Part shown: positions 61,018 to 64,000 of the stretch, piece after piece
Layout: each line of letters starts with the position of its first letter
How positions within the stretch are numbered: the first letter of the stretch is position 1
NCBI GenBank assembly: GCA_037576195.1
Contig: CM075102.1
Span: 21,820,745 to 21,884,744, forward strand
Direction: 5' to 3'
Source: Phytoseiulus persimilis
Lineage: Eukaryota > Arthropoda > Arachnida > Mesostigmata > Phytoseiidae
Length of the DNA: 64,000 nt
Position numbers and translations under genes: made by a program
The notes under the pieces: model-generated
Databases searched by the model: none
The model's input: the letters and a program-made list of their open reading frames with translations, nothing else
What the model was told of the DNA's origin: nothing

Positions 61018-61831
61018 TTATAATTGAGCTCGTCCCGGCTCCCTTAACGAATGGCGTCGCCTTTGTGCCACCTTCTCCGAGCCGTCTAATTCGGGATGTG
61101 CGACTCGTCGCTGAGGCGGAGCACCATTTTCAGAAGCCGTGGATGTTTCCTGATTGCGAATTTCTCGTATAAACGACGATGAAACGCGCCTGCTGCGCTC
61201 GGGCCCAGTCGCAAGGAATATTTCGTACATGGATTCCGAAGGCGGATGGGCAATAAGAAGCGTCTCGATAAAAAATCTGATCAGTTTCTTGTCAGATGTG
61301 AGAAAATCAATCTTTTGCGGACAGGAATCCAAGTCATATTCGAGCACGGCTGCTTCAAAAAACCGAATACCTTCCGAGCTGGGAATAAGGTTTCGATCTG
61401 AGCGAGAGTCCCCCGCAAACAGCATTTCATGATTCTTCCAATATGAATCATCCCCCAGAAGAAATGTCACTTTTTTCAAGCATGGGTATGCGCAAGGCAT
61501 TTTCAGGTGGGTAAACGGCGGCTTACGGCTGACAAGCGATCCATCTACAATATGATCAGAGCTCTCGTCTCTACCTCTTGCCTTGCATGATTATCCGGTC
61601 ATCCCTTTTCATGAGAGTTCTCAGACCTCTGATGGCCTGCAAGCACCATATGAGGGAGGTCGGATCGCCGTTCTGTGCCTTCTCGAGCACTACAGAGGCC
61701 TCATCGATACCCAGCTCCGGATATCCCAGCCCTGAGGTGTCTTTAATTCCGACGAGCCGCCAGAGATCATATGGATCCCGGGGAGTCGTGTGAATCTGGC
61801 GAAGCATCCACGAGAATCGTGTCGTCTCCAA
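61018..61831 (-). other. Unassigned coding-like block
   Basis: Two minus-strand frames: 61831-61571 (METTRFSWMLRQIHTTPRD, then WCLQAIRGLRTLM) and 61500-61018 (TFLLGDDSYWKNHEMLFAGD, then KIDFLTSDKKLIRFFIETL). They have balanced composition and read like real protein. The LLGDDSYW stretch faintly recalls a motif of BEL/Pao pol proteins, so an old element fossil is possible; a host exon pair is equally possible. No name is justified. Confidence 0.25.
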
Positions 61832-64000
61832 ACTTCTTAACCTCTGCCCTGGACCGCTCAGGACGTCAGTACAGCCGCAAGTGGCGAATGAGGATCTCGA
61901 GAGGCTTCCAAGCCAGCTGAGAGGAATGGAAGCCGTAGAATATGGACAAGTCGCATGAGTCCCGTTGATTCCCCTGGAAGAGATCGGAGAACCCCGTGGG
62001 GAGACCTCCTCCCCTAGACCGAGCCCATGGAGGAAAACATGGCAAGGGAGTCGCCAAAGGAAATATTGCTCCGGAACGGCGGGTTATCTCTGTGGTTTTG
62101 CTCAGAGACAGCGGCGCATAACATTTGCATTCGATCATAGTCGAATTCCCGGAGGTATTCGCGTCTGCTGTCGACCTCGACAGCTTATATTAACGCATCT
62201 AGGGGGAGGAGTGGATGGAGAATGAATGAGCGAGGGGAATGACGGGAGCGACTCAAGCCCCGAGCTCAGCCCGGGCTGAGTACCTCCATGAATCTGCGAG
62301 CCAGAGCAGAAACAGCCCGATAAGTGGAAGGTAGGTGGTGACTCTCCGGTCGGCGATAAACTTTCCAGTGTGTCAAAATGCGCTCACGAGCAGCGTTAAT
62401 TTGCCGCCGAGTATTACACCGAGAGTTCGCACAACACAACCAACTTCGTTTTAGCTAGCACGGAATTTCGCCTGCTGCAATCCTTAGTTTCGAGAACGCC
62501 TACCGAGTCAATTATTCAAGACCGCTGGTAATTAGCAATCAAGTTTATTTGATTAGTGGTTAATGTCACGGCTATTCTCGCCAATCGTCCCAGTCCCCCG
62601 CAGACTATGTCGTGAAGCGCATCGTGACCGCCGGCGTCTTACATCGTGACCAAACCGGTGCCATTGCACACAGGATCTCCCTCGATTTCTGATAGCTTAT
62701 TCGAGTTGAACGATCGTTCTTCCAACGGTCGTTTTGCTCTCGTCGAGGTAGAAGTGATGGTGAGCGAGACTCGAATCGAGCCTTATTCAGGCGCGGGTCG
62801 GCGGTGTTCTCCTTGTCTTTATGCCCCACTCGAGGGAGGGAAGTCGGACTCCGTAGGGATTACCCCTGCCACGGAGCGAGCTCTCGCAGAAATCTTTCCA
62901 AACAAGCTCGACGAGCTCCTGGAACTGTCTGCGGTTGAGATGGACCGATTCATCTCCAAAAGTGAAGACACGATTTTCTCTCCCTTCTTGATACAGGACG
63001 TGATGAGGAGCAGCGAGAGAGAGTGATCCAAGATTTAGAGAGTCGCCATAACTCACGGGTGCACAGCTGACGCGGAGTGTTGTTGAGAGGGCCGACGAGA
63101 GAACCCCATTAATAATTCTCACTGTCTTACCGTAGACGGGCGTGGCGCGGATGAACCAGATGTGAAGACGAAACTCAGGAGCGAGCGAGGACGTTATGTC
63201 TCTGACTAACATTTCCAGTTCCGCGGAGGTGTCCTCGTTCTCGAGGAAATCTTTTGTCGAGAGAATGGTCTAATCTTCAACCAAGAGAGGGAACCTCCCC
63301 TCAGGCCGTATATGCTGCGTCGACAAAGATCACAGAGAATGATTCCTCCCAAACTAGGAGATAGAACGGCGAGCAAGCGCTGGGAAAAAAGGACGACTGA
63401 AGAACTACCTTTTGGTTTCACTAGCCAAAGAAAGAGTTGTGTGAAACATTTGGGTCGGCGCCCCTCGGTCGAATCGACTCAGGTAGCCTCGGGGCCGCTA
63501 TCCCTCAACTGAAACAATGTGACTGTCCATTTTAGAACGCCTCAACGCTTCCGACTGAGCCCTCCGATCTGAAAATTGAATAGACTGCGTTCCGTTTCGG
63601 TGGATTCCGACGAATGGATGAGCCCCTCGTGGGCGATGGGCGGCAGACGGCGCAGATGAGAGGCGGCATGCGATCGTCGAAAGCGAGCATGGACGCTGGG
63701 AGGAGTGAGGTTTATTACGAGAGTTTCGGGAAAAATGAGAGTGAGAACATGGAAGGCGAGGTCAAGAACCTCAAAGACCTCGCTGAGGATGAATCTACGT
63801 CTCGTACGTCGCGCGACTGATGGGATCGTCCAGAACCGATTCCGAGGGCTTGTCGCACTTCTTTGCTAGAGCTTCGAGGAATCAAGTTCGAATTGGAAGT
63901 CTTCAGAAGGAAAATCGCTGATGAGATATGAAAGAGAAAGTGCGGGAAGGAACTTTTGAAACGAATTCATCCGTCGTCTCGAGTTGAGTTCGTTAAGCCT
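61832..64000. other. Gene-poor right end; no named gene
   Basis: Frames at 62646-63026 (+) and 63212-62787 (-) overlap on opposite strands and neither has a recognisable domain. The frame at 63614-63820 (+) starts with ATG and is acidic and basic in blocks, but nothing supports it as an exon. The window ends without a recognised gene. Confidence 0.45.

Noticed and set aside
1-64000. CRISPR arrays, bacterial operons, rRNA genes
   Set aside because: The window is animal nuclear DNA; no regularly spaced direct repeats with unique spacers and no rRNA sequence were seen.

Overview
This is a eukaryotic nuclear window, most likely from an arthropod and plausibly a mite. Its genes are split by short GT-AG introns (about 70-350 bp, with a few of 1-4 kb), base composition is near 50% GC, and every recognisable protein is a metazoan orthologue. 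The taxon is an inference: no rRNA, mitochondrial or lineage-specific marker is present.

Layout from left to right. (1) 445-7037 (+): the C-terminal part of the Crumbs-complex scaffold Patj, with its last four PDZ domains; the 5' part lies outside the window. (2) 9937-15659 (-): a complete synaptojanin of nine coding exons, with Sac1 domain, inositol 5-phosphatase, RRM-like domain and a proline-rich tail full of PxRPxR-type SH3 ligands. (3) 15.7-25.4 kb: gene-poor, with an R1-like LINE remnant, a fold-back repeat built on a 32-bp unit, and a 45-48 bp minisatellite. (4) 25436-28471 (-): a PTPN14/PTPN21 (Pez) FERM-tyrosine phosphatase of 1,011 residues in a single coding exon. (5) 30.1-43.5 kb: a compact cluster with a STIL/Ana2 centriole-duplication protein (+), DNA polymerase delta subunit 2 (-, tail-to-tail with STIL) and NUBP1 (+, head-to-head with POLD2). 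NUBP1 intron 6 is 3.9 kb and holds a mariner with about 410-bp inverted repeats, a pogo-like end and other repeats. (6) 43927-44406 (-): a small secreted glycine-rich protein with TATA box and poly(A) signal. (7) 44.5-64 kb: no gene I can name, weak traces of old BEL/Pao-type LTR elements, and two unassigned coding-like blocks.

Functional links. Patj and Pez both belong to the apical polarity/Hippo network. POLD2 binds the Fe-S-carrying C-terminal domain of the polymerase delta catalytic subunit, NUBP1 is the cytosolic scaffold that builds such clusters, and STIL licenses centriole duplication. The 30-43 kb cluster therefore groups three genes used in S phase, two of them sharing one upstream region. 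This is a hypothesis from gene order, not a demonstrated system. I saw no clear candidate for a wholly new molecular system; the best leads are this gene cluster, the compact STIL protein, the intronless Pez gene, the multivalent SH3-ligand array in synaptojanin and the unusual repeat structures.
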